Assembly: GCA_009760855.2 (NCBI GenBank)
Contig: WPIO01000001.1
Coordinates: 24,197,001-24,261,000, forward strand
DNA from: Cristatella mucedo
Lineage: Eukaryota; Bryozoa; Phylactolaemata; Cristatellidae
Length of the DNA: 64,000 nt
Direction: 5' to 3'
The position numbers were made by a program, and so were the translations under genes. The notes below the pieces were generated by a model. That model saw only the letters and a program-made list of their open reading frames with translations, was not told where the DNA came from and did no database searches. This document shows positions 20,311-32,026 of this stretch, in pieces (position 1 is the first letter of the stretch; every line of letters starts with the position of its first letter).

Positions 20311-21936
20311 ACAACCGCACAACTTATTCGAAGAGCAAAGCCTTCAAGTTCAGCCGCACACTTTGGGTGTCCGATAAGAAGCAGTTCCGTTTTAGTGTCG
20401 TTTAGTTAAGAAATTTGAGGACATCCTGGACCAATTGTCTGCAAGACAAGCATTCAGTTTATAAGTCGCTGCAGCAGATTCCGATGGTTAAAACGAAAAA
20501 TACAGCTGAGTATCGTCAACGTAAAAGTGATAACTTATTACTTAGGCCTCATTAACTTTTCTAGAGGTTGAGTATAAATGGAGAACAATAAAGGACCGAA
20601 GACGGACCCTTGAGGGACTCCACAGGTGACAGGTCTAGTGGATGAGACCTTAACCCGACGCGGCACACATTTAACACGATCGGATATGTACGATTTAAAT
20701 TATGCCGGTTCGTCATCTGCCAGACCGACCATTCTTCTCAGTCTTTCAAATAGAATATCTTGATCAATAGTGTCGAAGGCAGCTGATAGATCTAGCAATA
20801 CTAGGGCAGTGACTTCCGTCATCGTTGCTGTACAGAATGTCATTGGTTACACGGGAGAAGAGCAGTTTCAGTGGAGTGCTGCCTCTTGAACTCGATTGAA
20901 GCCTTTCTGAAATTTATTCTTTTGAATGTGTGCTACCAGCGACTTAGCGACAATTTTTCAAGAATATTTGATAAAAAAAAGGAAGAAGGGAAACTGGGCG
21001 ATAGTGTGCAAGGACCTCTGTATCTAATCCAGGCTTTAAGTATCAGTCTAATCATTGCCGATTTGAATGACTTGAATACAAATTCTTACTTCAGAGAAGT
21101 ACTAACAATCTTGGTTATGGCTTGACTAATTTTGTTTGCCAGTGAAGACCACAGAGATGATGGTATAGAGTTATTAGGACACGAGCTCTTTTTTACAAGG
21201 CCTTGGTAAAGTAGTCACATCGCACGCGGAAATCTCGGACAATTTTTAAAGGAAGGTCACAGGTTGCAATTAAGCAATTACCTTAGTTGGAGTGGGCTTT
21301 ATAGAAACACAAAAGTATGCAATGTTTTCAGTAAATAAGGCTGAAAACGTTTTGGCCGAGCTGTATAATCTGGAGATTGGGACCTCTCAGCATTGGTCAG
21401 CAAATTTGCTACCGTCTTATAAAACTGCTTTGGGCGTGACTGACGGGACTTCAGTTTCCGAGTGAAAAAGAAGCCCCGGATTTTCTAAGCTTCCGGGTGT
21501 TGATTCGAAGTAAGTCAATGAAATTGACTAGATCTTCATCAGACCCATACTTCTTGAAATGGCTTTCAAGCCTGCACTTAGCACGGTGCATCCTTTGAAG
21601 TTGTATTTAAATTAAAAGGAATCACCACGACTCTAAATACGGACAGAATGTACGGGAGCATGCTCGTTAAGAGCACTCCTAAGTGTCACGTTCACTACGT
21701 CAGTGAGGGTGCCAAGGTTGTCCGTTGAGTCTATGCGAAGATCAACAAGATCTGCCTCACGGAAAGATTTAAAAAAAATGTGTCTTGGTTAATGCTTTTT
21801 AAGTTACGTTCCTGGACAAACTCGACGTTACCCTGTACGAATAACAGAGCAGGAACAATAAACTAGAATGATCTAAGAAGGTCAGGGGTCAAGCAAATAG
21901 GTTAGTGGGGCAGATATCCTTGGTGGTCACGAGGTC

Positions 21937-22164
21937 CTAGGTATGGCCACAGACGTGAGTGGTACGATTAACGTGTTGGACCAAACCAAAGTTCTCCTCA
22001 CAGTCAAGAAATGAGCTGACCTGGCTGTTGCTACGGTTGTCAACGTGATTTTTGAAGTCTTCTGCAACCAGTAGCAGCCTGTCACACGCAAATATTTTAG
22101 TGAGGAACTCCAAAAACTCTTCAATAAACAAGTTCAGACAGCCAGAAGGAGGTTGGTATATCAC
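21937..22164 (-). pseudogene. APE-type endonuclease fragment of family B
   Basis: About 75 codons in frame: YQPPSGCLNLFIEEF, then a position equivalent to the GDFN catalytic motif now reading AEDFKNHVDN, then SFLDCEENFGLVQHVNR and THVCGH. In CR1/L2-type proteins this block is followed by TLDL. The change of G to E in the GDFN motif and neighbouring stops indicate a dead copy. Confidence 0.75.
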
Positions 22165-22564
22165 ATCAATGAGAAGTACTGTCTTGGATGAGGACCTGAT
22201 TGCAACTTATTCAAACGATCGCCCATCAGAAAAACTGCCAGACTTATAGCCAAATGATTCACGAACAACAATAGCAACCCTGCCACCGACCTTGTCAGAT
22301 CGCATGGACTGAAAGAATGTGAACCCTGGTGGGTTTGTCTTACGTATATGGCTACCAGAGCAGAGCGTCATCCACATTTCGGTAAGCAGAAATGCATCTA
22401 GGTTCTCCTGGACAGCACGATCACGGATAAGTATACCCTTGCTTTTTAATGAGCAAACAGGCGGAATTTAAGTGGCTGTCCCTTTGAATTTAAATTGGAC
22501 CTTAATAACTGTCACCGGCCGACTTCTTACAACATGCTGAGGCAAGGCGAGTTCGCTACTACAT

Positions 22565-22960
22565 CAACGAGTGCTAATCATGTTCTTTTGAATAAAGTCT
22601 GAAAGTTTCTCCCACATTCTCAACATTTTCTTTATCTCATATGTGGAGACAATCTCCTCCGAGTAACCTATTTCCTGCAAATCCTGTGTGTGTTACTGCG
22701 CCTATAGCTCCTCCGTTGTCAGCTCTTCAGCGTGCTCCTCGGCGACCTGTCACGCCACAGTTGAAGACTTGTTGGGAATGAATCGTTCTGCTGCTATAAT
22801 TCCAGCAAATATTTTGAAGTAGTCCTAAGCTGCCTTCATATCTGTGCTCGCTGCCTCACCACACCTGAAAACGGGTGTGAATACCGGCTCTCTTATTAAA
22901 ATTCTCAAACCAGCCTCTACTGACTTTCAATGGCTAGCCCGATGCATCGTCCGCTGAAGT
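22565..22960 (-). pseudogene. pogo/Tigger-like transposase C-terminus remnant
   Basis: The minus strand translates to EEHAEELTTEEL, then QEIGYSEEIVSTYEIKKMLRMWEKLSDFIQKN. This spacing resembles the C-terminal helices of Tigger/pogo transposases (EELT-EEL ... EIK-L-MWE--- FIEK). One or two stops interrupt it, and the DDE catalytic core is not visible. The terminal inverted repeats were not located. Confidence rests on pattern memory of the family. Confidence 0.5.
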
Positions 22961-23478
22961 GCCTGGAGGTCTGCTGCAGCAAATCAGCGTAAATAGCTCG
23001 TGCCTTCTTGCATATTATGGCTTCCATCACGGTACCTCATGGGAATGGCTTTTCCGTCAACTACACCATAAGCAGCTTCTCCATATTTTCATAGATAGAT
23101 ATCCTCTCTGTAGAAATTACTTTAGCACTCTTGGCTGGCGTTGTAGCCTTTATTGGCTCCATCTGCTTCTGTAACGCGCAGATAATAGAAGTGCTACGCT
23201 CGTACTGCTTCGCCAATCAACAACGACCTGGTCGTGTTTTTGATAATTTTTTTCTTAAATTCAACGTGCATCATTCGTTTCTTATTCTCAGCACTGTTCT
23301 TCGTACTCGCTTTCTTCGGGTCTTTGACTGGAAAATAAACTTTTTCAAAATTAATACAAGCATAAATGCGAGCACAACTTGTATGCTTCCGCTGCGAGCT
23401 AACCGCTTGAAATGAACTAGCGAGACACGAAATGCTGGGCGGATGTTGCGGCGTTCACCATGGCGTTAGCTGCGCTAG
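22961..23478. other. Unassigned
   Basis: Possibly more of the decayed DNA transposon; nothing specific can be supported. Confidence 0.25.
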
Positions 23479-23479
23479 C

Positions 23480-23775
23480 TATCATGTCATGTATCTCCGT
23501 CAGTAACTCCACAAAGTCATAAAGACCATGTGGGAGTTACGCAGGAGAGTTTTGTATAGCGCACTCACAGCATAAGCGGCTTTCGGTACGCATTCGGTAG
23601 CCAACAGACTTCGTCTCACGCAACAAAGAGAGAGTGGAAAGCATAGCAGAGTTAGGAGAGCAGTTGAGGTAGTGAGTAGCATAGAAGTAGCAGTTCAGGA
23701 CCGCTGAAAAAGATGTGCCATAGTCGGCAGTTGGAAAGTAGATGTCGTTGCGTAAGAAAAGAAGCGAGGTGGGTA
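23480..23775 (-). mobile_element. Family B LINE 3' end
   Basis: Nearly identical to the 3' end of the 56.3-57.7 kb copy: 3' UTR, GTGCGCTATACAAAACTCTCC and the RT C-terminus ([11 protein letters not shown] equivalent). 5'-truncated near 23,775. Confidence 0.85.
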
Positions 23776-24384
23776 TCTGTAGTTGGCTCGTAATCAGAAT
23801 TCGAGGTCTAAACTCAAAGCGAAAAATCGACTGAGAAGACGGCTTCTACCTCGAAAACCCCGTGGGTTGAGAGACACTTGTAAGTCAAGGTAACATAGTA
23901 GTAGAACTGCTTCACTTCGAGGTTGCGTCTTATGTGCATTTGCGCCAGTCCGAGAGTCCAGAAGGTCAACCTGACGTTACAGTATTTCGTAGCACTTTCT
24001 CATTGTCGTCGGTGTCACATTATACTTTCCACGCGTCTACGTACTCCACGTACTTGTCGTTTCCAGTGCCTCCGCACGCGTGGCTCCCGCGTATTGATAT
24101 ATTTGCGAGTGCCTCGACACCATGCATTTTGCATTAGCAAAAGAAGACAATTACATGGCAGCACTAAGAGGCTCCGCTTCCATTAACGGGTTTAAACTTC
24201 CATCGCGGGTCTATTTATTCCGGCTCTATTACGGGAGAGTGTTCCCGACTCGAAAGAGCGGTGCATTCTCGCTCTCCCCCACGACGCAGAGCTCTCTACT
24301 CGCACTCCCTTGTCCGTTGCAGAATTTTTTTCCGAAAACCGAAATTCTTGTGAACATTATATAAGGAAACCGATACAGATACGA
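23776..24384. other. No gene seen
   Basis: Overlapping short frames only; no recognised repeat. Confidence 0.3.
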
Positions 24385-24556
24385 CCTGTTTAAAGCCTAT
24401 CTGTTTGTTGTATGACCGTAGCACGTTAGAAATTACTTGCCTATTGGCATGTAAACGCTTATTTCTTTCCTTTACAGCAAGTGTAAAGTGCCTAGAAAGG
24501 GATTGCTTTCTTTGAGGGCGCTATATAAAATGTATAATTATTATTATATTATTAAA
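24385..24556 (+). mobile_element. Family A 3' end
   Basis: Diverged hairpin (cctagaaagggattgctttctttgagggcgc) with an AATTATTATTA tail. Confidence 0.7.
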
Positions 24557-24847
24557 ATCAAAGCTTTAATCTTACGGGTCGTAGGTTTGATAGCCGAGCT
24601 GACGATGGGGAGAATGCAGGATGCAGGGAAGTTGCTGGATAAACGGAGGATGCAGGGCTTCTAACCAACCTCAAGCCCTTAGTAGACTAAGTGACAGCGA
24701 ATTCACTAGGAGTGCTCTCGCCTTGCCGGGAACTCACTCGCGGCTGGTGGCACGACATTTCCTTTCTTGGTGACACTTTATTATTACAAGATATAAGCAC
24801 AAATGCTCCTCAAATAAGGTTTCGTGCCTTGTTTTCCATTTTATACT

Positions 24848-25835
24848 AATGAGTACTGACTCTGCTAATGCTATCATTGCTACATGTATTGATGACTTCC
24901 GCGCGTGGATGGCAGCAAACTTTCTTAAATTGAATGATGATAAAAACCAATATTCTAGTTATGGGCAAACCGAGTGTGATTCAGAAATGGAAAATTTTAG
25001 CGCTCACAATTGGCTCTGCCAGCAAATCTGTTGAACCTGCATGAAAAACTGTGTTCTGTTCCAAAGTAACCTTCCATTAGGCGACCACGTCAGCTCCATC
25101 GTTAAGTCTGCCTACTTTCAGGTAAAAAAATGTTGATAAAATTTGGGCTTGCTTAGACAGGGATACCACATCTAAATTGGTCTATGCATTTGTGACAACC
25201 CGTCTCCAGTTAAGTGACTCACTGCTTGCTGGCCTACCGGCATGTGCAATCAGGCGCTTGCAGCTGGTGCAAAACTCTGCAGCTAGGCTTGTCTGTCGTG
25301 AGCGTCGCAGTTGCCACATCTCACCACTTCTCGCCGATCTGCACTGGCTCTCAGTCAAGCAATGCATCGACTTTAAGGTTTTGTCACTCACTTTCAGGTC
25401 CCTTCATTCTGTGGCTATAGCCTATCGGTCAGATTTACTCATCCACCAAGCTAAGCATCGTATCACCCGCTTTTAGGAATCTAATCCTTTACCTATACCT
25501 TGTACAAACTTCAAATTTTTGGAGACCGTGCCTTTAGTTCGTATGCTCCCAAAGACTGGAAATTACTTCCGACTTGCGTCACGACATCCTATGACTTGAC
25601 CACGTTTAAAAAGAAACTAAAAACGCATCTATTGATCGCAGCATTTAATGGGTCCCTGTGAGTCGTCTTATTTCACTTATGCGTTCGACACAGTAAATGC
25701 TGCCATTAAACATATTTGCATGTTGACCCTGTGCATGTCACCTCTAACCATGTTATCCTTGCTGTTTATTGAGCATGCTACCGCTGACTGTTCGATCTTG
25801 CTTCCTTTACAGCAGATGTAATGTGCCACGTAGAG
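24848..25835 (+). mobile_element. Family A LINE, both ends truncated
   Basis: Runs from the [17 protein letters not shown] block to the 3' UTR, stopping near 25,835 just before the hairpin (gcagatgtaatgtgccacg). The C-terminal stretch at 25,177-25,476 is an open block of about 99 codons with QLVQNSAARLVCRERRSCHISPLLADLHW in pieces. Other parts are frameshifted. Confidence 0.8.
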
Positions 25836-26044
25836 AGCTACGATAGAAAGGACGCCACTCATTTGTACTACACTCGTCCTTCCGGCCAAATCGCTGAGTC
25901 CAAACATAAATGAGTAATTCATCACCATCAGCCACTTTATTGGTACCTTGCGAACAACTGTCCATTACACTGGCTTCGCCTCACTACCAAAACATTGCTG
26001 TAATCTGGCTAATTAAACCTGGAACTGCGATCGTACCCCGATTG

Positions 26045-26215
26045 AGAACTGCTATAAGTAAAGGTAATGGTTACGGTTCAAACAGCCTCATTTATATAAC
26101 GGGTAAAATAGCCGCGACAGATACAGAACACCCACTTCCACCGGCACTTAATAAACGCCTGCTGCAGGACTCGGCCCCACGACCTGGATCGTTTAACCCG
26201 AACGCCTTCAACTAG
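26045..26215 (-). mobile_element. SINE I copy, degenerate
   Basis: The reverse complement shows CAGGTCGTGGGGCCGAGTCC, TTTATTAAGTGCC and, at the 3' side, ATGAGGCTGTTTGAAC, all aligning with SINE I. Confidence 0.55.
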
Positions 26216-26514
26216 AAGTGTATAAGACCACGTCATAGTTTAATCATAAAAAATGAATGTCATTATTTCACTTTTGCATTGAGAGGAAAATGCAAAATAC
26301 TGACGGCTATTGACGCATAATTAATCTTAAGCGTGACCAAAGAAACGTAGTTGGCCGTTTACCTTCACCCCGGCTTTGGCAGGTAAGTATGACAGTTCGA
26401 AAAGGTTTCTCAGTAAATCGCCAGTCACGTGAGTCGTCGGCTCTTGAATCTGATTTTTTCCATGTCAATTGTCAACTAAAATACATCAATCGCTAATCTT
26501 AAATATAATAATCA
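26216..26514. other. No gene seen
   Basis: AT-rich, no named feature. Confidence 0.3.
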
Positions 26515-26605
26515 AATAATAATATATTTGTATTTCGGCCTAAGAGAACCTAATCTCCATTCGGGTCCTTTGCATAGGCCGCAGGGATCGAGCCCTCGAC
26601 TTCGT
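26515..26605 (-). mobile_element. SINE II fragment
   Basis: The reverse complement gives GGCTCGATCCCTGCGGCC, a hairpin half (GAATGGAGATTAGG) and TACAAATATA. It abuts a plus-strand SINE I. Confidence 0.55.
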
Positions 26606-26765
26606 TAGGGCCGTGATAGCCAAGAAGGTACGGTGCTCGCTCTTCACGACCGGGGTAGTGTATTCAAATCCTGCAGTGGGCGATCATTTATTGCCAGCTG
26701 CAAGCAGTGACAATAGTCATTAAAGCTCTTCTGCCACTATAATGTTAAACCACCTAATATTGTTT
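26606..26765 (+). mobile_element. SINE I copy
   Basis: GTACGGTGCTCGCTCTTCACGA, a B-box-like TATTCAAATCCTGCAG, then ATTTATTGCCAGCTGCAAGC and TAAAGCTCTTCTGCC. The 3' end is diverged. Confidence 0.65.
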
Positions 26766-26932
26766 TCAGTCATTGAATGAGAGCATCATACTACCCGGCC
26801 GGTCCAGCTACGTTCCCTTAAAATAGCCTAGCTCAGCAGTTGCAATGCCAAATTGCCTTTCTCGGGCCATCTCCTGCAAGTGACTAAATAGAGTTCACTT
26901 GGTGAGTACGCCCACATAGCTAAAGTCGGTAG

Positions 26933-27040
26933 AATAATAATAATAATAATGCACTTGATAAAGCGCCCTCAGAGAACTCAATCTCTCTCTAGGCGCTTTA
27001 CATTTGCTGCAAAGGGAAATGCAATTGAATTGAACCCACT
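26933..27040 (-). mobile_element. Short family A 3' end
   Basis: (ATT)n-type tail, hairpin with the ctctctctagg variant, and about 45 bp of 3' UTR, then truncated. Confidence 0.8.
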
Positions 27041-27276
27041 ACCTAAAGCTAGCTACAGTTGCAGTTTTAGGGCAAGATTGACAGGGCAGTGGCATCTGTA
27101 TCGCACTGTCGACCCTCAAGGGAATGACTTTGCTTGGGAAGAGGCAATACATTGCCGGGCTTTTTTGCACCGAACCTTCGGCAGAGGAATCAATAGGTCT
27201 GCATTTAAAAACAAATAGATTGCCCTACTTGGATATCATCGTCGGCTGGATGATAAGAGCTGTGAAGGCATTTCAG

Positions 27277-28125
27277 AATAATAATAATAATAATAATATT
27301 GCACTTGATAAAGCGCCCTCAGAGAACTTAATCTCTTTCTAGGCGCTTTACATTTGCTGCAAAGTGATACGCAATAGAATAGTAAGTAAAATCATGCTTG
27401 AAAAACAAACAAAATGAATAACATGGTTAGGGGTTACATGCACTGGGTCAGCATGCAAATGTGGTTAGTGGCAGCATGAACAGTGTCAGCACGCATAAGC
27501 ACATCGAGGACGAATCACAAGGACCCACTAAATGCTGTCCTAAATAGGTATGTTTTTAAGTTTCTTTTAAATGTGGTCAGGTCAGGGGATGTTCTGATGC
27601 AGGTCGGGAGGGAGTTCCAGGCTGTGGGAGCATACGAGCTAAATGCACGGTCTCCAAAGGATTTAAGGTTTGTACGAGGTATTTCTAGACTGTTGGATTC
27701 CGAAAAGCGAGCGGTACGATGCTTTGCCTGATGGGGTAGTATCTCTGAAAGATAGGCTGGAGCCATAGAATGAAGAGACCTAAAAGTGAGCGACAAAACC
27801 TTGAAGTCAATCCGTTGCTTGACTGGTAACCAGTGCAGGTCGGCGAGAAGTGGAGTAATGTGGCAACTGCGACGCTCACGACAGACAAGCCTAGCTGCAG
27901 AGTTTTGCACCAGCTGCAATCGCCTGATCGCACATGCTGGTAGGCCAGTAAGCAGTGAGTTGCAGAAGTCGAGACGAGATGTCACGAATGCATGGACCAA
28001 CTTGGACGTGGTATCCTTATCTAAACAAGCCCTAATTTTAGCAATGTTATGAAGCTGAAAATAGGCTGATTTGACTGTGGAGCTGATGTGGTCGTCTAAC
28101 GAGAGGTCGCTTTGGAATATGACAC
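27277..28125 (-). mobile_element. Family A LINE, youngest-looking copy, 5'-truncated
   Basis: Tail, perfect hairpin, 3' UTR and an uninterrupted C-terminal RT frame. The 5' end falls at the ARNLGV-VIFQSD point near 28,125. Confidence 0.9.
27515..28125 (-). CDS. Partial ORF2 (RT thumb and C-terminal region), family A
   Basis: About 200 uninterrupted codons: FQSDLSLDDHISSTVKSAYF, SRLDFCNSLLTGLP, QLVQNSAARLVCR, ADLHWLPVKQRIDFKVLSL, APAYLSEILP, FGDRAFSSYAPTAWNSLP and SPDLTTFKRNLKTYLF, ending at a stop after FSGSL. It is the segment downstream of the catalytic YADD box, so it has no activity on its own. It has no start codon of its own, and its reading frame is simply the truncated remains of a LINE ORF2. 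Its lack of stops suggests a recent insertion compared with other copies here. Confidence 0.85.
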
Positions 28126-28511
28126 AGTTTATTAGCCTACCGTATAAAGTATGCACTGCTCAGTACAAACGACAACGTTTTGGCGATCTCTTAATCGATC
28201 GTCGATTTTTGTTCGCTGCATATTACTGGCGGTTCCGTCAAAAACAAGCTGCTTTTGCTTTGATTGTCTGGTAGTGTGCCTGGGGACGTTATCTTCTGGA
28301 TAAATATAATGAATCTAAAGCACAGTATTTTAGTGTTGAATTCCATCTTGCATGAGCAACAATAACTTGAACAGTTCTACGATGAATCATTGTTTGGTGC
28401 TGATACTGTGGCCCAGCCAGTCGTCTGATTTAAATCACTTTGAACGACAATGGAGCAATTTCGACATGCAGCAGCAACCGGGTGTTCAGCTACACCACTA
28501 GATAACAATCA
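28126..28511. other. No gene seen
   Basis: No supportable feature. Confidence 0.3.
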
Positions 28512-28549
28512 TTATAATAATGCATTTTTATAACTCCCTCGGGGAACTG

Positions 28550-28632
<83 letters not shown>

Positions 28633-28720
28633 AGACACTTCACAGATCCTGCATATAAAGCATTACCGAATTTTGTTGATAACATTCGTAAGCAGCAGGC
28701 ACAGAGTAAGCAGGTACATG
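28512..28720 (-). mobile_element. Variant family A 3' end with expanded (CT)n
   Basis: Starts with TTATAATAATGCA and CTCCCTCGGGGAACTGAATCTC, the usual hairpin half, but the following ctctctctagg step has grown into about 80 bp of (CT)n before TAGACACTTC. The 3' UTR (gcattaccgaattttgttgataac, then gtaagcagcaggcaca) matches only 38,880-39,015, so these two form a subfamily. Confidence 0.75.
28551..28632. repeat. (CT)n microsatellite within a LINE hairpin
   Basis: About 40 CT units with one TTT interruption near 28,617. Confidence 0.95.
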
Positions 28721-29690
28721 AACAAAAATTACGAATTACAAAGACTCACAGATGACCTTTTCATTCAAACTCTGGCTCTGTGTGTGCTACAGCAGCAGAG
28801 ACAACGCAGGACTTGGTGGCCTCAATGACTGGCCAGGCAAGGGAGGTCGTAAATAATCGTAAGGACACAACGGAATATTCAACGCGTACATGCCAACAGT
28901 ATATGTAATTATTTTGGAACTATCGATAAGTATGTTCACGTGCGGTGCGTAAATTCACTGTGCCTGGCATATTAGACAATCCGTTAGTTGCCTCATCAAA
29001 TTTACAGCCACATCAGGTGCGGCCATATTTCAAGGATTTTTCTGAAGCTGACTTTATATATTGACAAAAAAGCTTAATTTAAAGTATAGCTAATATAAAT
29101 TTTAAGGTGTTCTTTGAATTTCAAGGACACCTGAAGTTTACCCGCATATTCCTTCTCAGACAGTTGACGTCAGGTCAAGAATCGCGGTTCTAGCAGGAGT
29201 ATGAGCTCGTGCTCAGTCTTGCCGAACACAGCTACGATGACCTTCAGTGCTAGCCACGTGCTGTTTCACGTCCGAATGCATTGCAATTTTACAACACATG
29301 TATAAAAGCGATTAAGGGAATGTAAATTCGTAAAGAAGGTCTTATATTGCATAAGGTCTTAAATTACTCACAGTGCCAATGGTTATTATTCCCAGAGGAG
29401 GCCAACACGTAGCCATGCCAAATAGCAAGAACTAGGCCCGCCAAGCCATTAAACATTTTCAGGTCAATAGATGGCCATCAGCTCATGATAGATGGATAGT
29501 TTAAACTTATATTCAAAGCAGATTTGTACGTATCAGACTTCGCTTGAAGAATCGCCTGCTTGTCACAGCTATTTCTCTATTTCCCGTGAATTGTGCCGTC
29601 TTTGCTTATGCTTGCTGAAATCGTGCCCTCATCGCTAATCCGCTGTCAAACCTCTCTTCCAGCAGTCGCAAAGTGTCTGGTAAGATCTAG
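28721..29690. other. No gene seen
   Basis: No recognisable frame or repeat over about 1 kb. Confidence 0.35.
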
Positions 29691-29691
29691 A

Positions 29692-30335
29692 TCTTTGATT
29701 TAATACTCTTAGGGCGTTACAAAAACTACTTAGTCCTGATATTATCAGTATTTTAAGCGTAAAATTGAGGATAAGACTCACTTCGGCTTATATAATGCTC
29801 AACCTCAGCTCTTGGACCCCGATGGTTGCTTCACGTCACTCCGCAGAGTCAGCATTGCTTAGGGCGTATAAAGACCTTCTCAGGAATGCCGACTTGGGTA
29901 AAGTCTTTCTGATTGCTCTGCTGCTGGATCTTTCTGCAGCGTTGGATGATATTAATCACAAAGTCTTTCTTCAACGCCTCTCACCTCGACTGGGCATCAC
30001 TGGCACTGCACTGCACAATCGTCCAGGTTTTATCTCAGTGGGAGACTCCAGTGTACTTACGTGACCTGACAAAGATCATCAGAACAACCACTCGAATATA
30101 AGGTATCTCAGGGCACTGTGCTCGGTCCACTTCATTTCCCAGTTTAGAGTCCCCCATCTCGCCGATGTGATCCCCAAGCACAATCAAAGCTTTTACTTCT
30201 ATGCAGATGACACTTAATTGTACATTTGCCTTGATCCCTTTCAGCTATCGAGCACATCGAATTCTCTACACACCCTCGCTGCATATATTGATGACATCTG
30301 CACATGGATTAATGAGCTGGCTGGCAAACTAACAG
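29692..30335 (+). mobile_element. Family A LINE, RT N-terminal part only
   Basis: Translation gives SRHSAESALLRAYKDLLRN, LLLDLSAALDDINHKVF, then after frameshifts GTVLGPLHFP-like, KHNQSFYFYADDT and SSTSNSLHTLAAYIDDICTWIN. The catalytic YADD is intact. It stops at about 30,335 and has no 3' end, so it is 3'-deleted. Confidence 0.75.
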
Positions 30336-31129
30336 GATTTTAGTGGGCAAGCAAGTGCGTCACACCCAAAGGTTTCTGCTTCCATCCTAGCTTGCATCAT
30401 CCCTGCTTGCATCCTATCGTCTTCGATAGCATACTCAATATGTTAATGTGTCTTGTCTTTTGCTACGACTCTGCGTCTGAAAGTATAACATCTCGCAGGC
30501 CTAGCAGTTAAGAATGCCTACGCTGCCTAGCCGTGGAGCTGCTGGTACATGCGCTACTCAGGAGCAGACCGGATTTTGGCAGCTTACTACGAAAGCGGGG
30601 GGGGGGAATCACTGAAAGAATCAATTTGAAAACTGCATAGCATTATTCTTTTTTGGGCGTACACAAGTGGCGCGGGTTTTGCCACTTTTCCAGGAGCTCA
30701 GACATAAGAAAAATAAGTTATCGTTCAAGAACTTGAATCTGGCTGTTAATAGCAGTCCAAAGATTGCCTCTCATTACAATTGAGACATTCAAAATGTATA
30801 CAGCCCCTGAAAAACACCTTAGATCTACTAGTGTTCTGGGCTCGGTGTCCTTCGTATCCTTACATTTTAGTGCTGTACGACGGCGATCTGCTGTCTGTAA
30901 TCGGAAAACTCGGGAGCGTCAGCTTCGTTGCTCCTAACTCTTCGCACTATGTACTCACCAAATTAACTCAAATTTGGGTTAAATTGTTTGGTCTTATCAA
31001 TCAAAATAAAAGATTTAGGTTCGTGACTAGCATCTAGAAGTCGCATTTTTTTCTATTATTAATGATGTTTCTTGGAGGTATATGGTTAAAGATGCTTTAG
31101 TTAATTGTTTAAGTCCGTGAAAAACTGTT
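30336..31129. other. No gene seen; G tract
   Basis: A run of about ten Gs at 30,597. No coding signal. Confidence 0.35.
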
Positions 31130-31610
31130 ATGATCACATCTGTGCAGACGAAACTTAGTTGTACATATGCTTTGATCCCGTGCAGCCTTTCAGAACTGTG
31201 GACATAACAAACTCAAAACATCGACCTACTAAATGCTGTGATAAACAGCTGCGTGTTTAGCTTCTTTTTAAGTGTCAAATCGGTGGCGGGGGGGGGGGGG
31301 TCGTGACGTAATTTTGGGGTGAGTTCGAGGCTTTGGGAGCGTACGAACTAAAAGCACGATCTCCAAAGGATGTGAGGTTCGTACGAGGTGTACCTAAATG
31401 ATGCCTAATCTGGTGGGGGAGTAGTTTTGATAGGTAGGCTGGGGCTAGAGAGAGAGTGGAGGGACCTAAAAGTCAAATGAAAAATTGTTGAAGTCGATAC
31501 GCTGCTTGACTGGGAGCCAGCACAGGTGGGCAAGAAGTGGTGCAACTTCGACGCACACGACAGCCACGCGTAGGCACACAGTTTTGCACCAGCTGTAAGC
31601 GTCTGGATAA
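31130..31610. mobile_element. Two opposed family A pieces
   Basis: Bases 31,145-31,222 on the plus strand carry the catalytic-box neighbourhood (CADET-LYICFDPVQPF). From 31,223 to 31,610 the minus strand carries the C-terminal region (NSPQN.. to QLVQNCVPTRGCRVRR). A 14 bp G tract sits at about 31,287. The head-on join is a rearrangement or inversion of one copy. Confidence 0.6.
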
Positions 31611-32026
31611 TGGATCGCTAGCGGACCCCCTCAGCCGCTTCCCCTGAAGCGCTGGGAGAGAGCGTGCTCTTGGCAAGTTACCAGCTGTGGGGTTACAAAA
31701 GTGACTCGTTTTATTTCTATGGCGTAGCCGCTTAGATAAGCGAGTATTCGAGTGAGCGAAAGACAAAAGTGCACTCGTTCATTCGACCAACGACGACCGA
31801 GTGGCGGGAAGGTTTCCGGAGCGAACGGAGACGTGGCGACCGAAGAAGACGGCGAGGGCGGCACTCGCTCCGTCTGGGCGCGCTCCCGTTGCTCCGAGAG
31901 ACAATCGCAGCGCTGCTGCTCCTGGCGAGAGCGCTACTGCCGCGCTTGCTGCTTGAGCTCGGCCTCGAGCTTTAAGTTCAACATGACTAGATAGAGATCG
32001 GGATAAGGCGGGTGAGACCTAGAGCT
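31611..32026. other. GC- and CpG-rich stretch downstream of gene B
   Basis: Short Ser/Pro/Arg-rich frames occur on both strands. A further 3' exon of gene B or its 3' UTR is possible, but no clear splice sites or AATAAA signal were found. Confidence 0.3.

Larger units (their letters stand above)
19950..22560 (-). mobile_element. Long degenerate family B LINE (endonuclease and RT)
   Basis: On the minus strand the order is a probable ORF2 start (AVQENLDAFLLTEMWM near 22,410), an endonuclease (GGRVAIVV, YQPPSGCLNLF, NSQVSSFLDCEENFGLVQHV, 21,940-22,300), a linker, then RT (20,560-20,830) and the NLGV-to-thumb region down to about 19,950. Matches to the intact RT at 56.4-57.7 kb show it is family B. 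The last ~600 bp at the 3' side is missing. Many stops and frameshifts. A SINE I lies inside it. Confidence 0.75.

Noticed and set aside
28520-28828. Leu-Ser repeat frame
   Set aside because: Translation of (CT)n inside a LINE 3' end.
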